Positions 18,282 to 27,385 of a stretch of 33,973 nucleotides of DNA are shown piece after piece. A program made the position numbers and the translations under genes. How positions within the stretch are numbered: the stretch's first letter is position 1; each line of letters opens with the position of its first letter. Source of the DNA: Muribaculaceae bacterium (GTDB lineage: Bacteria; Bacteroidota; Bacteroidia; Bacteroidales; Muribaculaceae); assembly GCA_017409345.1 (NCBI GenBank), contig JAFQSX010000021.1, forward strand, positions 1 through 33,973, in the 5' to 3' direction. Below the pieces are notes generated by a model. It was not told where the DNA came from and searched no databases. It saw nothing but the letters and a program-made list of their open reading frames with translations.

Positions 18282-19044
18282 TCTCTCTTATATAAACCTT
18301 ATGACTCTCCCCGGCATGATAGCAATAAGCACATGTCGGGGATGTGTTGTTGAAGGGGATAGTTATAGTGGATTTAATGCTTGTCATTACACGGGCGACG
18401 ATATGATGCATATTGAAGCGTCTCGGTCGTTGTTATGTGATGAACTTGGCATTGGCAGAGAGGCACTGATTATTCCTCGCCAAACACATTCGCTTAATGT
18501 TGCAGTCGTTGACTCAATCCCTTTTAGTGCCGAACGATTAGAGAATATAGATGCCCTTGTAACAACACTCTCCGGCGTTGCGATAGCAATCAACACGGCC
18601 GATTGTGTGCCATTAGTGTTTGCCGACGAAGTGAATAAAGTGATAGGCGTGGCGCATTCGGGTTGGAAAGGAACTGTGGGGCGTATAGCATCAAAAACAG
18701 TGAACACGATGCTTCAGTGTGGAGCCTCGCTCTTGCACATAAAAGTTGCTATGGGGCCATGTATATGTGGCGATTGTTTTGAGGTTGGACATGAGGTTGT
18801 TGAGCAGTTTGAGAAGAATGGTTTTCACTCTCCACAAGTGATATTAAATCAATATCAACCACGCCCACATATCGACTTGCCACAAGCATGCCGTCAAGCA
18901 CTTCTTGAAATAGGCATTCGTGATGAAAACATTACATTGCCAACTGATTGCTCACGTTGTAATCCACAAAAATTTTTCTCGGCACGACGATTAGGCATCA
19001 ACTCCGGCCGCACACTCACCATTGCAATAACCCACAAAGCATAA
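18265..19044 (+). CDS. yfiH: YfiH/PgeF laccase-domain protein (multicopper/Zn purine nucleoside-type enzyme)
   Basis: This 259-residue protein has the family's metal and catalytic residues: His75 in PRQTHSLNV, Cys114 in [13 protein letters not shown] and His131 in [13 protein letters not shown] (17-residue spacing, as in E. coli YfiH). Members have been reported as purine nucleoside phosphorylase/adenosine deaminase enzymes and as peptidoglycan-editing factors. Two starts are possible. The ATG at 18265 overlaps obgE by 17 bases; the ATG at 18301 shortens the N-terminus by 12 residues and leaves little before the first strand. I keep the longer one. It ends the four-gene run. Confidence 0.9.
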   Translation: MNHKSNLSYINLMTLPGMIAISTCRGCVVEGDSYSGFNACHYTGDDMMHIEASRSLLCDELGIGREALIIPRQTHSLNVAVVDSIPFSAERLENIDALVTTLSGVAIAINTADCVPLVFADEVNKVIGVAHSGWKGTVGRIASKTVNTMLQCGASLLHIKVAMGPCICGDCFEVGHEVVEQFEKNGFHSPQVILNQYQPRPHIDLPQACRQALLEIGIRDENITLPTDCSRCNPQKFFSARRLGINSGRTLTIAITHKA

Positions 19045-19079
19045 TTGCTGTTTTTTACTCCGAGAATCTCGCATCGGCA

Positions 19080-19239
19080 TAACTCTCCTCTTTAGATTTT
19101 AGGAGGGGCAATGGTACCAATGAGGACAATAACTCTCCTTTTGAAAATTACTGAGTAATTTTTAGGAGGAGTATGGCGAGCCGGGTGGTCTTTACTTGTT
19201 TATTGCCGAGTGCAGCCCACGTGGGCAGGAGGAGAGTTA
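19080..19239. repeat. palindromic repeat cluster, copy B plus a degenerate copy C
   Basis: This convergent gap has no classical terminator. Copy B: CTCCTTTTGAAAATTAC (19135-19151) pairs with GTAATTTTTAGGAGGAG (19155-19171), 17 pairs with three G-U and a TGA loop, followed by GTATGGCGAGCCGGG as in copy A at 101-160. The decamer TAACTCTCCT occurs at 19080 and 19130 and inverted at 19230-19239, so copy B is framed by inverted ends about 110 bases apart. Copy C (19085-19106) is a short degenerate hairpin. A palindrome GCCCACGTGGGC lies at 19215-19226. The block may act as a two-way transcription stop for yfiH and the hydrolase gene. Confidence 0.7.
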
Positions 19240-19267
19240 CTGCGCTTTGGTAATACAAGATTTTTTG

Positions 19268-20230
19268 TTATTTCTTGCGGCGAAGATCTTTGTATGCGTT
19301 TTTAGTATCGCCTTGTTCTATAGATATTGATTTATCGACATTGCGATTGTCGAGGGTGTGCATAAAGAGCCAATCATAGGTTTGTTTTAGGTAGAACAAC
19401 CGAGCCAATGCACCATGATTGACACCTTTCCATTCATCATATCGGAGTAGGGGAGTCTTACCGGCTTCTCTCATTTTATCACGCACCTTGCGCGACTCGT
19501 TGACCGATACTGCAGCATCGGCTGTGCCATGAATTATCCATAATGGTACTTCATTCAGCCCACTTAAATCTTTGCGAGATCCTCCTCCACATAGTGCCAT
19601 TGCAGCTGCTATGCGATGAGGATAGGCTGCCACAAGGTCAATGGTGCCATATCCACCAAGACTCATGCCGAGGACATAGATGCGATTGGTATCAATGGGG
19701 TATCGTTCGATAACCCAATCAACGATATTCATGATGTTATCGGGTTTCCAAAAAGTTCCCGGATTTTGAGGCGCAATAACATATGCATCTATCTCTCGCC
19801 CTTTTTTTACTGCATCAACCGTCCCATAGCGCAACACTCTATCCAGATTGTTGCCACATAGACTGCGCCCATGAAGAAATATTACAAGAGGTTTCTTCCC
19901 TCCGTTATTGTTGCGTTCACGATAACTGATGCTGTCGCCCCATAATTCGTTGCCCCACATCTCATAGGCAATTTGCTCTTCAGTCGAAAGACTGTCAAGG
20001 TTTATTGGGAAAAACTCATCGGGGTTTTCACCTTGTGCAGGAGGATTAAATAATGGATCATTCTCGGCATCGTTATTTTCTTTTGAAGATGATGCAACAT
20101 TATCGGGTTCATATAGCCAAAAGTTATACCCATCTTTTACCTTCCCAATCTTGGTCGAGAGTTTTGCCTCTACGTCCACGATTGAAAGCGAAAGCAATAC
20201 GAGAAGTATTGTGATTATTTTATTCATCAT
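19268..20230 (-). CDS. secreted alpha/beta hydrolase (esterase/peptidase-like)
   Basis: This 320-residue protein has a signal peptide (1-22, ending VDVEA). A low-complexity acidic spacer (45-80) precedes the hydrolase domain starting at KPLVIFLHGRS (113). The catalytic triad is visible: Ser190 in VLGMSLGGYG, Asp238 in IIHGTADAAV and His272 in GVNHGAL. The layout resembles the phospholipase/carboxylesterase and feruloyl esterase-like group (prolyl oligopeptidase superfamily). The substrate is unknown. It starts 9 bases after the stop of a lipoprotein beta-propeller gene, so the two are co-expressed and may work together at the cell surface. Confidence 0.88.
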   Translation of the reverse strand: MMNKIITILLVLLSLSIVDVEAKLSTKIGKVKDGYNFWLYEPDNVASSSKENNDAENDPLFNPPAQGENPDEFFPINLDSLSTEEQIAYEMWGNELWGDSISYRERNNNGGKKPLVIFLHGRSLCGNNLDRVLRYGTVDAVKKGREIDAYVIAPQNPGTFWKPDNIMNIVDWVIERYPIDTNRIYVLGMSLGGYGTIDLVAAYPHRIAAAMALCGGGSRKDLSGLNEVPLWIIHGTADAAVSVNESRKVRDKMREAGKTPLLRYDEWKGVNHGALARLFYLKQTYDWLFMHTLDNRNVDKSISIEQGDTKNAYKDLRRKK

Positions 20231-20239
20231 TGGAAATGC

Positions 20240-21811
20240 TTATTCGATTGACATTTTAAATATTTGTGTTCCTCTTGAACCACACACAACCTTATTCCCG
20301 ATGATTATTGGAGATGATTCAAAGTTATTCCCTACATGTGAAGTGTGAAGAATTTCGCCTGTTTTACCGCGCAACAAGTACACATTACCCACCACATCGC
20401 CTGTGAATATAAATAATTCATTCTTTTCGTTATACACAGCAATAGGTGATGACCAAGAATAGTTTTTCAACGGAATGCGATAGAGTATCTTTCCGCTTTT
20501 GCAGTCAAATGCTACAAATTCACCGAGGCGTCCGGGCTTGTGTAATACAAAGTGAGAAAAAATCATTCCTTCACAGTCTCCATGACCAACAAGTGGAGTA
20601 GAGAACATCCCTCCTTCAACTTTCTTTTCTCCATTGATACAACGACCTTCAATCTGTGCGCTCCATACCTCTTCGCCATTCAATCCGTTGAGTTTTGTAA
20701 ACCAAGAGATCCCTTCAGAACCTTGTGAGTCAATCTCGCTGCCGGTATATATGAATGGTATGCCATTTTCTTCAACAACAACGATAGTGGCATCGGTGTC
20801 ATCATGATTGCGATAGGTCCACACCGGTTGAAGGTTATTGAGGTTAATGCAAATTATAAATCCTTCATTGTCGGAAAAATATCCATAGTTGCGATGCACC
20901 GCCATTGATGATTCTACACCACCACCGCCTACACCATTTCGATAGCGAAGAGTGGAATGGAGTGTAACACTATCTCCATTGCAATATAATTTATAGATTG
21001 TGCCATTTTCTCCGGGACGGAACATAAATTGACCCACTGCGATTGGTGATGAGTCGTATGCGCCCCATGCACGCCATGCTTTGCGGTCTTCTTTGAAAAA
21101 TGACACCTCTTTGTGATTATAGAGGTTAAAAATTATTGCCCCAAATGGCTTTTGATCCGGAATCCCTTGTCCGACGAAGATGTTGCCGTTTAATGAGGGG
21201 TGGATTGATGCTGTACCTTTGATGGGGTTGTTTATGTTGTAGGCTTCGCGAGAGGCTTTCCCTGTTTCAAAGTCGATAAAAAACACCTTACCGGCAAGCG
21301 ACCCTACGATAATTTCTTTGTTTTTAAACTCGGGTTTAACATAATCGGCAGCCTCTTTTTTTATGCGATTGACTTGAGCATCACTCCAATTGACATATAG
21401 AGGTTGGCCGGTCCAGCCTGAACCGCCACCCCAACGTCCGGTCATGCCACTCCCGGTGTTGAAAACCCAATCAACTTTTACCGTAGATGGGGTGCCTTTA
21501 ACTTTTCCCGAAAATGGAGTTTCGCGAGAGGGTGCTCCTCGGAATGTGAGAATGCCGTCAACATCGGCATATTGATTTTCAAAACTTTCAAGTGTGCCGG
21601 GTACATTCTTAAGAAATGTATCAATCTTTATCTCTTTTAATCTTTTTGCCGAAGCGTATATTGTGTCGGGATGTGGAGTAATTACTTTTGGAGTGTCAAC
21701 TTTAACACTGTCAGTTGGTTGTGCCGATGTGCTGTTTTTTTCTTTGCCACCACAAGCAATTGTCACAAGAGAAAATATGATTGATGTGATATAAATAAAC
21801 GAATTTTTCAT
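20240..21811 (-). CDS. PQQ-like beta-propeller lipoprotein
   Basis: This 523-residue protein has a lipoprotein signal with lipobox VTIAC (Cys20) and a Ser/Thr/Pro linker to about residue 50. The remainder consists of repeated blades with the PQQ/quinoprotein-like pattern, for example VGSLAGKVFFIDFETGKAS, NEGFIICINLNNLQPVWTYR and FVAFDCKSGKILYRIPL, each pairing a stored quantity with a reporting strand. No dehydrogenase cofactor residues can be recognised, so a binding or scaffold role is more likely than redox catalysis. It is the first gene of a two-gene operon with the secreted hydrolase. Confidence 0.82.
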   Translation of the reverse strand: MKNSFIYITSIIFSLVTIACGGKEKNSTSAQPTDSVKVDTPKVITPHPDTIYASAKRLKEIKIDTFLKNVPGTLESFENQYADVDGILTFRGAPSRETPFSGKVKGTPSTVKVDWVFNTGSGMTGRWGGGSGWTGQPLYVNWSDAQVNRIKKEAADYVKPEFKNKEIIVGSLAGKVFFIDFETGKASREAYNINNPIKGTASIHPSLNGNIFVGQGIPDQKPFGAIIFNLYNHKEVSFFKEDRKAWRAWGAYDSSPIAVGQFMFRPGENGTIYKLYCNGDSVTLHSTLRYRNGVGGGGVESSMAVHRNYGYFSDNEGFIICINLNNLQPVWTYRNHDDTDATIVVVEENGIPFIYTGSEIDSQGSEGISWFTKLNGLNGEEVWSAQIEGRCINGEKKVEGGMFSTPLVGHGDCEGMIFSHFVLHKPGRLGEFVAFDCKSGKILYRIPLKNYSWSSPIAVYNEKNELFIFTGDVVGNVYLLRGKTGEILHTSHVGNNFESSPIIIGNKVVCGSRGTQIFKMSIE

Positions 21812-21841
21812 ATAAAATAATATTTATATAGTTTTGGCTGA

Positions 21842-21873
21842 CAAAGTTACTCTAATTTATTGAAATACACAAT
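21842..21873 (-). promoter_or_regulatory. promoter of the beta-propeller/hydrolase operon
   Basis: TAACTTTG on the minus strand (21849 to 21842), preceded at 20 bases by ATTG (21873 to 21870), three of four -33 bases. The -7 box lies 30 bases from the ATG. Confidence 0.6.
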
Positions 21874-21892
21874 CTTTTGGCTGGATAGGACA

Positions 21893-21932
21893 TAAAAACA
21901 ACAAAGATGCACTCAACGAGTGCATCTTTGTT
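21893..21932 (-). terminator. rho-independent terminator of the ferredoxin gene
   Basis: AACAAAGATGCACTC (21900-21914) and GAGTGCATCTTTGTT (21918-21932) are a perfect 15-pair stem with a 3-base loop. On the minus strand it is followed by TTTTTATG. Confidence 0.92.
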
Positions 21933-21955
21933 ATAACTTTCGTCTGTGTGAAGGA

Positions 21956-22126
21956 TTATTCACCTGGAACGATTGCTTCGCTTGGACAGTTGTCAGCGCA
22001 AGTGCCACAATCGATACAAGTATCAGGATCGATAACATAGATGTCACCTTCAGAGATTGCTTCTACTGGACATGCAGGAAGGCAAGTACCACAAGCAACA
22101 CAGTTGTCAGTAATTACGTAAGCCAT
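21956..22126 (-). CDS. 2[4Fe-4S] ferredoxin
   Basis: This 56-residue protein, found by reading the minus strand, begins MAYVITDNCVACGTC and ends IVPGE. It has two cluster motifs, CVACGTCLPAC plus CP (Cys 9, 12, 15, 19) and CIDCGTCADNC plus CP (Cys 37, 40, 43, 47), the standard clostridial-type arrangement. It would carry low-potential electrons for anaerobic oxidoreductases such as pyruvate:ferredoxin oxidoreductase. It is a single-gene unit with its own -7 box and a very strong terminator, fitting a highly expressed protein. Confidence 0.97.
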   Translation of the reverse strand: MAYVITDNCVACGTCLPACPVEAISEGDIYVIDPDTCIDCGTCADNCPSEAIVPGE

Positions 22127-22172
22127 AATAAAAATTAATTTAGATATTATACGAATTAAATATTTACCACTA

Positions 22173-22180
22173 CAAAAGTA
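22173..22180 (-). promoter_or_regulatory. Bacteroidetes -7 box for the ferredoxin gene
   Basis: TACTTTTG on the minus strand, an exact TAnnTTTG, about 47 bases before the ATG. There is no clear -33 TTTG. Confidence 0.5.
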
Positions 22181-22315
22181 ATGGTTTTTTATAAAACAAT
22201 ATAATTTTATGAGAAGTTTTTTCTAAAAAATAATTTCATTTGTGATTAATCATCGGTCTATGAGGTGAATATATTTCATTATGGGACTATGATGATTTTA
22301 TAAATCTTAGATATT

Positions 22316-22356
22316 AAAAATAAAAGTGCGTCAAACATTACATTTGACGCACTTTT
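22316..22356 (-). terminator. rho-independent terminator of the amylase gene
   Basis: AAAAGTGCGTCAAA (22322-22335) and TTTGACGCACTTTT (22343-22356) form a perfect 14-pair stem with a 7-base loop. On the minus strand a T-rich tract (TATTTTTAAT) follows. It lies 22 bases past the stop. Confidence 0.92.
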
Positions 22357-22378
22357 AGATGTTTAATCAAAAGTTTAC

Positions 22379-25300
22379 TTAAAGAATAACTTTTGTGCGG
22401 TTAACGATATAGAATCCACGAGGTAGATTGTCAATATAATTAACTCCGGCATTAACATTGATGATTCTTGATGCTCCATCGGCACGAGTAACCATTACTT
22501 GAGTATCAATATCCGATTCAAGAATCAATACCCCATTTGACACATAGATGTTTAATCTGTTTTCATTTATTACATCATCTATACCGGTTTCTTTCCAACC
22601 GTCAAATTCGTAGATACCTTTGTTTTTCAATGGCAAATCGGCAGTTTGATTAGAGCCACCACCTTGTCCGTTATTGAAGATGACCATAGGAGTTACAAGA
22701 TTATCGGTAGTAGTAAATGAAATTTCCCACATACCATCTGCATTTTTAGTCATTGTAGTTCCGGGCCAACCGCCAAGATATTGTTTGTTAGCATTCCCTG
22801 AATCCCACACATAAGCATACACAGTTGAGTTACCCCAATTTGTACCACGATAATAGAATGTCCAAGTGCCATCGTTTGATGGAGTGTCATCATCGTCATC
22901 ATTTCCACCATCTTGATAAGTGTTGCCGGTGTAACCCGATGCCTTATAAATACCATTGTTTACCAATTTAAGGTCGGCGGTTTGTGTACCACTATTATTG
23001 TGGAAAATAATCATTGGAGATGTCATTTCGCTTGAGAATGTAAGTTTGTAGTATCCCGAAGCGCTATCATAAGTCATTTTTGTACCACCCCATGCTCCCA
23101 ATGGTGTGTTTGAAGTATTGTCATTGTCCCAACTATAGGCATATACATTGCTCCAATTACTGTTGCTATTATCAAAATATACAGTCCAATCGCCTGTTGG
23201 ATCTTCAACTACTGCATTTTTAGTATAGGTGAATGTTTGAACACGGTTCTTCCCGTTCTTTTCAACATAAGTTTTGAGCGTTGTGGTTTCGGTGAAGGTC
23301 AACGCAGTGCTATATTCTGAAGAAGATGCCGAAGGAGTTGTGCCATCGGTTGTGTAATAAATAGTGGCAACTGAATCTACACTCAATGTCACTGAGATCG
23401 ACTCATCAAAAGTAGTACCCGATGCAGGGTTAGCAGTTACTTTTGGTGCGACAAGAGTAGTTGTGTTTCCGCCATCATCATCAGTTGATGCAAGTTTACC
23501 AACGCGAGCCATTGCGTAGGTAAATACATCTAAGTCGTTCTTTTCGGCACTTGAAGATGGATCGGCAGCATAATCTTTTGTTACATTGTCAAATACAGTT
23601 GCATCGTAAGGGATTGAACCGGTTGCACCTTGACCATAAGTTGACACATGCATTACGCCAATACCATTTGATTCAATATATTCTTTGGTTATGCCAAGTT
23701 TTGACAATGGAATTTTCATTTCGTAGAATGTGTGAGCCGATGGGTCAATTTCGCCAATAAGGTCAACAAAACCTGTTGTACCGGTCAACACCGCAGGATC
23801 ATAGCCAAATGATTCTTGACCATAAATTTTAGTGATTGAAGGAAGAAGACCATCGGCATGGCCATAAGAATTTGGTTCAAATGACAAGCAACTATTGGGA
23901 TCGGTGTAGTCAAATTTTCCATCAGCATTTGGAAGGAAGATACCGGGAGTTCCCGATGTAGGCTTAGAATTGAATAAAACAAAACAATCGGCACCATTCT
24001 TAAATGTATTATATTTACCGTCTGCGTCCCAAATTGTGTTGCCATCAACCAATACTCCTTCAACACTTAACTCCGGATCAAGGTCGAGTGCAATCATTTG
24101 GCGAATGTCGGCATTGTATGGCTTTGATTCTCCGGGTTGTTTGCCTTCGCCATAGAGATCCCAAATCAAATATACAAACTGCCATCCAAGGTATAGATAG
24201 TCGTCATCGTAGGCTGCATATAGAGAATAAGTGTCATATATTGGGCGTTCGTGAACACCTTTTATTGCTTGAGCCACGTCGCGAGCCACCCCTTGTGCAA
24301 TTAGTTCATTGCTTGTCCAGTTGCTCAATGCTGTAGAACTTACGCCATTGCTAAATGACATGTTGATTGTCTTATTAGTACCAACTTTGCCATCGGGGTT
24401 TGTGGCATAATAAGTAGAATTTAATTGGTCACCATTTCCGGTATTGTCATCAGTGTTGCCTGAGTCATCGTCACCTGTATTGCCTGAGTCATCGCTACCT
24501 TCTTGGTAGGTTTTACCTGTGTAGCCCGATGCATTATAAATACCATTATTTACCAATGTGAGGTCATCGGTTTGAGCACTTCCATTATTGAAGATAATCA
24601 TTGGAGTTGTCATTTGGCTTGAGAATGAAATTTTGTAATATCCCGAAGCACTATCCATTGTCATTGCAGTTCCGCTCCAACTTCCCAATGGTGTATTTGA
24701 CTCATTGCTTTTGTCCCAACTATAGGCATATACTGTGCCCCAATTGCTGTTGCTATTGTCGAAATATACAGTCCAATTGCCGTCATTAGTGTCGCCTGAA
24801 TCGTCACCGGTGTTGTCATCTCCTGTATTACCGGAGTCATTTCCGGCATTTTCGTAGTCATAAACAACGGCAATACCGGTAGAGCCGATTGTTCCTGAAA
24901 TAGTTGACGCAGTTACAGTCCATGTGTTGCCTGTAATTTCATCTTTATATGTGCCGGGAGCAACAGTGCTACCTCCATTTGAGATAGTTACCGCACCGCT
25001 ACCCGATGCTTTAACTACAACAACGCCTTTTTCGCGACACACTGCCATCGCTCCATTCTCACTCACATAGTAGTCTTTTTGTCCCACCATAGCATTGTGG
25101 AAATGGTTTACGGCTGCAACCTCTTTATTTTTGAAATCAACACCACCTTTTTGGCCAAGGCGAATGGAACTTTTTGATGTTGAAGTGGGGCGAGAGAAAT
25201 ACAATGCGCTGGCACCACTACGAGAAGCCAAGAGAGCGTAAGTGCGGTTAATTTGGTTTACGCTTGCTGTGCGTGAGTCTTCGCCATAGCCACCATCATT

Positions 25301-26185
25301 TGAATATGCGTCATGGCTTTCTGCCCAATATACAATTTTTTTGCTATCCAATCCACGAGCAGTCCAGTTTCCATATCCTCCATATGCGTTTCCACCTTGG
25401 ATTGACCAACGAATATCTCTACCATATACATTGTCGGTAACAGAGATATAGTTGGTATATTCTTTCATTAGGCGAGTGCTTTCGTCATTGGCATTATCTG
25501 TTGGTCCAACAAGAATTTCGCCGTAATGCCACATTCCGGTACCTTGAGTCACTGCACTCCAGAAATTACAATCTTCTGAAGGTAGTCCGATATGTTTAGC
25601 CGCATCCCAACGGATACCATCAACGCCATAAGATTTCAATTCATCAACATAAGCACGCACTGCATTATATACTGTTGAATGTTCTGAGTTGAGGTCGCGC
25701 ATACCGATTTCACCATGAGTAACTTGCCAACGATTTCCATAGTCAATATTAGAGCCATGTGTATGCCAATATTGGCTATCGTGCCAACGTGATGCCACAT
25801 AACTCATATTGCCGTTAAGGTGATTTGCAACAACGTCAACGATGATTTTAATGCCGTATTTATCGGCTTCGGCACAAAGGTCTTTTAGTTGTTGCTTTGT
25901 ACCAATACCTCCATCGGCAAAATAAAAATCATAAGGTTGATAAGCATAATACCATTCGGCATTAGTGTTAGCATTACCTTGACATGGCGAAGTTTGCACC
26001 GATGTAAAACCGGCAGCAGCAATGTTAGGTAACTCTTCTTTGATTTGGTTAAATGTCCAGTCAAAACAGTGTAGAATCGTACCATCTTGACAATTCTCTT
26101 GAAGGCCATACTGATTGGCCGCTGTGGTGCTCATTGTAAAACTTAGCAATATTGCTAGGAGCACACTTGAAAAAAGTTTCTTCAT
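22379..26185 (-). CDS. secreted multimodular GH13 alpha-amylase with three starch-binding modules
   Basis: This 1268-residue enzyme hydrolyses internal alpha-1,4 bonds of starch outside the cell. After a signal peptide (1-23) comes a GH13 barrel close to B. subtilis AmyE (subfamily 28 style): DVVANH (117-122), nucleophile D194 in GIRWDAAKH, acid/base E223 in HYGEIL and D292 in AESHDAYSN. A C-terminal beta domain runs to about 443. Then follow: an Asp/Gly/Asn linker, a CBM26-like module (about 470-555), a second acidic linker, a DOMON/CBM9-like domain (about 588-895), a chitobiase-type PF13290-like repeat (about 911-990), two more CBM26-like modules (about 999-1083 and 1107-1190) and a C-terminal tail (1201-1268, ending GFYIVNRTKVIL) like type IX secretion sorting domains. 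It is monocistronic with its own promoter and terminator. Confidence 0.94.
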   Translation of the reverse strand: MKKLFSSVLLAILLSFTMSTTAANQYGLQENCQDGTILHCFDWTFNQIKEELPNIAAAGFTSVQTSPCQGNANTNAEWYYAYQPYDFYFADGGIGTKQQLKDLCAEADKYGIKIIVDVVANHLNGNMSYVASRWHDSQYWHTHGSNIDYGNRWQVTHGEIGMRDLNSEHSTVYNAVRAYVDELKSYGVDGIRWDAAKHIGLPSEDCNFWSAVTQGTGMWHYGEILVGPTDNANDESTRLMKEYTNYISVTDNVYGRDIRWSIQGGNAYGGYGNWTARGLDSKKIVYWAESHDAYSNDGGYGEDSRTASVNQINRTYALLASRSGASALYFSRPTSTSKSSIRLGQKGGVDFKNKEVAAVNHFHNAMVGQKDYYVSENGAMAVCREKGVVVVKASGSGAVTISNGGSTVAPGTYKDEITGNTWTVTASTISGTIGSTGIAVVYDYENAGNDSGNTGDDNTGDDSGDTNDGNWTVYFDNSNSNWGTVYAYSWDKSNESNTPLGSWSGTAMTMDSASGYYKISFSSQMTTPMIIFNNGSAQTDDLTLVNNGIYNASGYTGKTYQEGSDDSGNTGDDDSGNTDDNTGNGDQLNSTYYATNPDGKVGTNKTINMSFSNGVSSTALSNWTSNELIAQGVARDVAQAIKGVHERPIYDTYSLYAAYDDDYLYLGWQFVYLIWDLYGEGKQPGESKPYNADIRQMIALDLDPELSVEGVLVDGNTIWDADGKYNTFKNGADCFVLFNSKPTSGTPGIFLPNADGKFDYTDPNSCLSFEPNSYGHADGLLPSITKIYGQESFGYDPAVLTGTTGFVDLIGEIDPSAHTFYEMKIPLSKLGITKEYIESNGIGVMHVSTYGQGATGSIPYDATVFDNVTKDYAADPSSSAEKNDLDVFTYAMARVGKLASTDDDGGNTTTLVAPKVTANPASGTTFDESISVTLSVDSVATIYYTTDGTTPSASSSEYSTALTFTETTTLKTYVEKNGKNRVQTFTYTKNAVVEDPTGDWTVYFDNSNSNWSNVYAYSWDNDNTSNTPLGAWGGTKMTYDSASGYYKLTFSSEMTSPMIIFHNNSGTQTADLKLVNNGIYKASGYTGNTYQDGGNDDDDDTPSNDGTWTFYYRGTNWGNSTVYAYVWDSGNANKQYLGGWPGTTMTKNADGMWEISFTTTDNLVTPMVIFNNGQGGGSNQTADLPLKNKGIYEFDGWKETGIDDVINENRLNIYVSNGVLILESDIDTQVMVTRADGASRIINVNAGVNYIDNLPRGFYIVNRTKVIL
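22910..23191 (-). repeat. amylase starch-binding module, copy 2 (intragenic duplication)
   Basis: This encodes residues about 999-1092. It shares long near-identical DNA stretches with 24506-24778, for example the segment encoding WTVYFDNSNSNW, and differs mainly at third positions and in the central loop. Confidence 0.8.
24506..24778 (-). repeat. amylase starch-binding module, copy 1 (intragenic duplication)
   Basis: This encodes residues about 470-560 and is the partner of the copy at 22910-23191. The two are most alike in WTVYFDNSNSNW, VYAYSWD, DSASGYYK and LVNNGIY. The third module (residues 1107-1190) is clearly more diverged. Confidence 0.8.
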
Positions 26186-26253
26186 GAGTACTTTGTTTGT
26201 AAGTATGATAAATAAAAAAAATAAAAATAGAATCTTCCGAATCTAACTATTTG

Positions 26254-26285
26254 CAAAATTAATACAAATGTTAATATAATACAAA
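26254..26285 (-). promoter_or_regulatory. promoter of the amylase gene
   Basis: On the minus strand: TTTG (26285 to 26282), 20 bases, TAATTTTG (26261 to 26254). This is the best -33/-7 match in the window, with a leader of about 65 bases. Confidence 0.75.
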
Positions 26286-26353
26286 GTGTTTATGCATTTT
26301 TTAGTAAAAAAAGATTTTAAAGATAAATATTATCTCTTTTAATGAAATTTTAG

Positions 26354-26385
26354 ATTGTAAATAACAAAAACTCTAACTAATTTTG
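26354..26385 (+). promoter_or_regulatory. promoter of the coiled-coil/mgtC/antiporter operon
   Basis: TAATTTTG at 26378-26385 with ATTG at 26354-26357, 20 bases upstream. The -7 box lies 28 bases before the ATG. It is divergent from the amylase promoter, with about 70 bases between the two -33 elements. Confidence 0.65.
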
Positions 26386-26413
26386 TAGTCATAAATTAAT
26401 AAAGGATTAAGTT

Positions 26414-27376
26414 ATGGAAATGAATAATATGAATATTGATGATGCAAATAAAAAGATGAAGATTATTATCATTGTTGCTGCGGTAGTGATAACAATAATG
26501 ATAGTGCTATTTGCATGGATGTATAGTTCTCAAAGTGAAAAGATTGAACAGGCTCAAACAACTGTGGCTGAATTGCAGAATACTAATGAGCAATTAAAAC
26601 TCGAAAACGAACAGATTCAACTTGATAATGAGTTTCAAAGTCTTGAAAATCAATTCCAATCAATTGAAACTCAAAGCAAATCAGTTAGAGGAGTTGTAAA
26701 TGATTCTATCTCAAAAGAATATAAAAAAGCGAAAAAACGCATTGAAGAACTTCGTAAGGAGTTGAAAAACGAAAAAAACAAAAGTGCCAAACGTATAAAG
26801 GAATTGCAAGGGGAGATTGAAACTCTCAAAGGAATCCTTCGTCACTATGTTGCTCAAATTGATTCGTTGAGTAAAGAAAATAAAAACCTTCGTGAAGAAA
26901 ATACTCAGATAAAAAATCAAAATACAGAACTTTCTTCTCGTGTAGAACGAGTGTCGGGCGAAAAGAAAGTGCTTGAAGAAAAAATGGTGCTTGCTGAGAA
27001 ACTTAATGTGACAGGTGTCTCTTTTTCTGCATTGAATAAAAAAGGCAAAAACGAGAAAAATATAACAAAAGCAAAACAACTTAAAGTTACGTTTACTATT
27101 CCTCAAAACAATTCCACTCCTGTTGGTGTTAAAAACTTGTATTTGCGCATCACTTCTCCCGAAGGAACTTTATTAGGTGGCGCAGGAACATTTAATTTTG
27201 AAGGTGCCAATCTTCAATGCACTGCACGCAAACAGATTGAATATGGTGGTGAAGAAATTGGTGGTATTACAATTTATTGGGATGTAAATACAGCTCTTAA
27301 TCCTGGCGAATATCTTGTGGAATTATTTACCGATGGATATAGATTGACTTCTCGTCGTTATACAATGAAAAAATAA
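26414..27376 (+). CDS. single-pass membrane coiled-coil protein of unknown function
   Basis: I do not recognise this 320-residue protein. Residues 1-15 are a short polar tail, about 16-37 a transmembrane helix (KIIIIVAAVVITIMIVLFAW), about 38-200 a long coiled coil rich in Glu, Lys, Gln and Asn heptads, and about 203-320 a beta-sandwich-like domain (LKVTFTIPQNNSTPVGVKNL, YLRITSPEG, NPGEYLVELFTDG). The helix would place the coiled coil and beta domain in the periplasm, or in the cytoplasm if reversed. mgtC follows after 9 bases and a cation antiporter after that, so a role in ion homeostasis or as a spacer in the envelope is conceivable but not shown. Confidence 0.7.
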   Translation: MEMNNMNIDDANKKMKIIIIVAAVVITIMIVLFAWMYSSQSEKIEQAQTTVAELQNTNEQLKLENEQIQLDNEFQSLENQFQSIETQSKSVRGVVNDSISKEYKKAKKRIEELRKELKNEKNKSAKRIKELQGEIETLKGILRHYVAQIDSLSKENKNLREENTQIKNQNTELSSRVERVSGEKKVLEEKMVLAEKLNVTGVSFSALNKKGKNEKNITKAKQLKVTFTIPQNNSTPVGVKNLYLRITSPEGTLLGGAGTFNFEGANLQCTARKQIEYGGEEIGGITIYWDVNTALNPGEYLVELFTDGYRLTSRRYTMKK

Positions 27377-27385
27377 AGTCTTAAA

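Noticed and set aside
19215-19226. GCCCACGTGGGC palindrome as a regulator binding site
   Set aside because: It lies between two convergent genes within the repeat cluster and away from any promoter, so a structural part of the repeat is more likely than an operator.
26711-27106. Minus-strand Phe-rich open frame opposite the coiled-coil gene
   Set aside because: Its Phe/Leu-rich composition is the reverse complement of Lys/Glu codons and not a real membrane protein.
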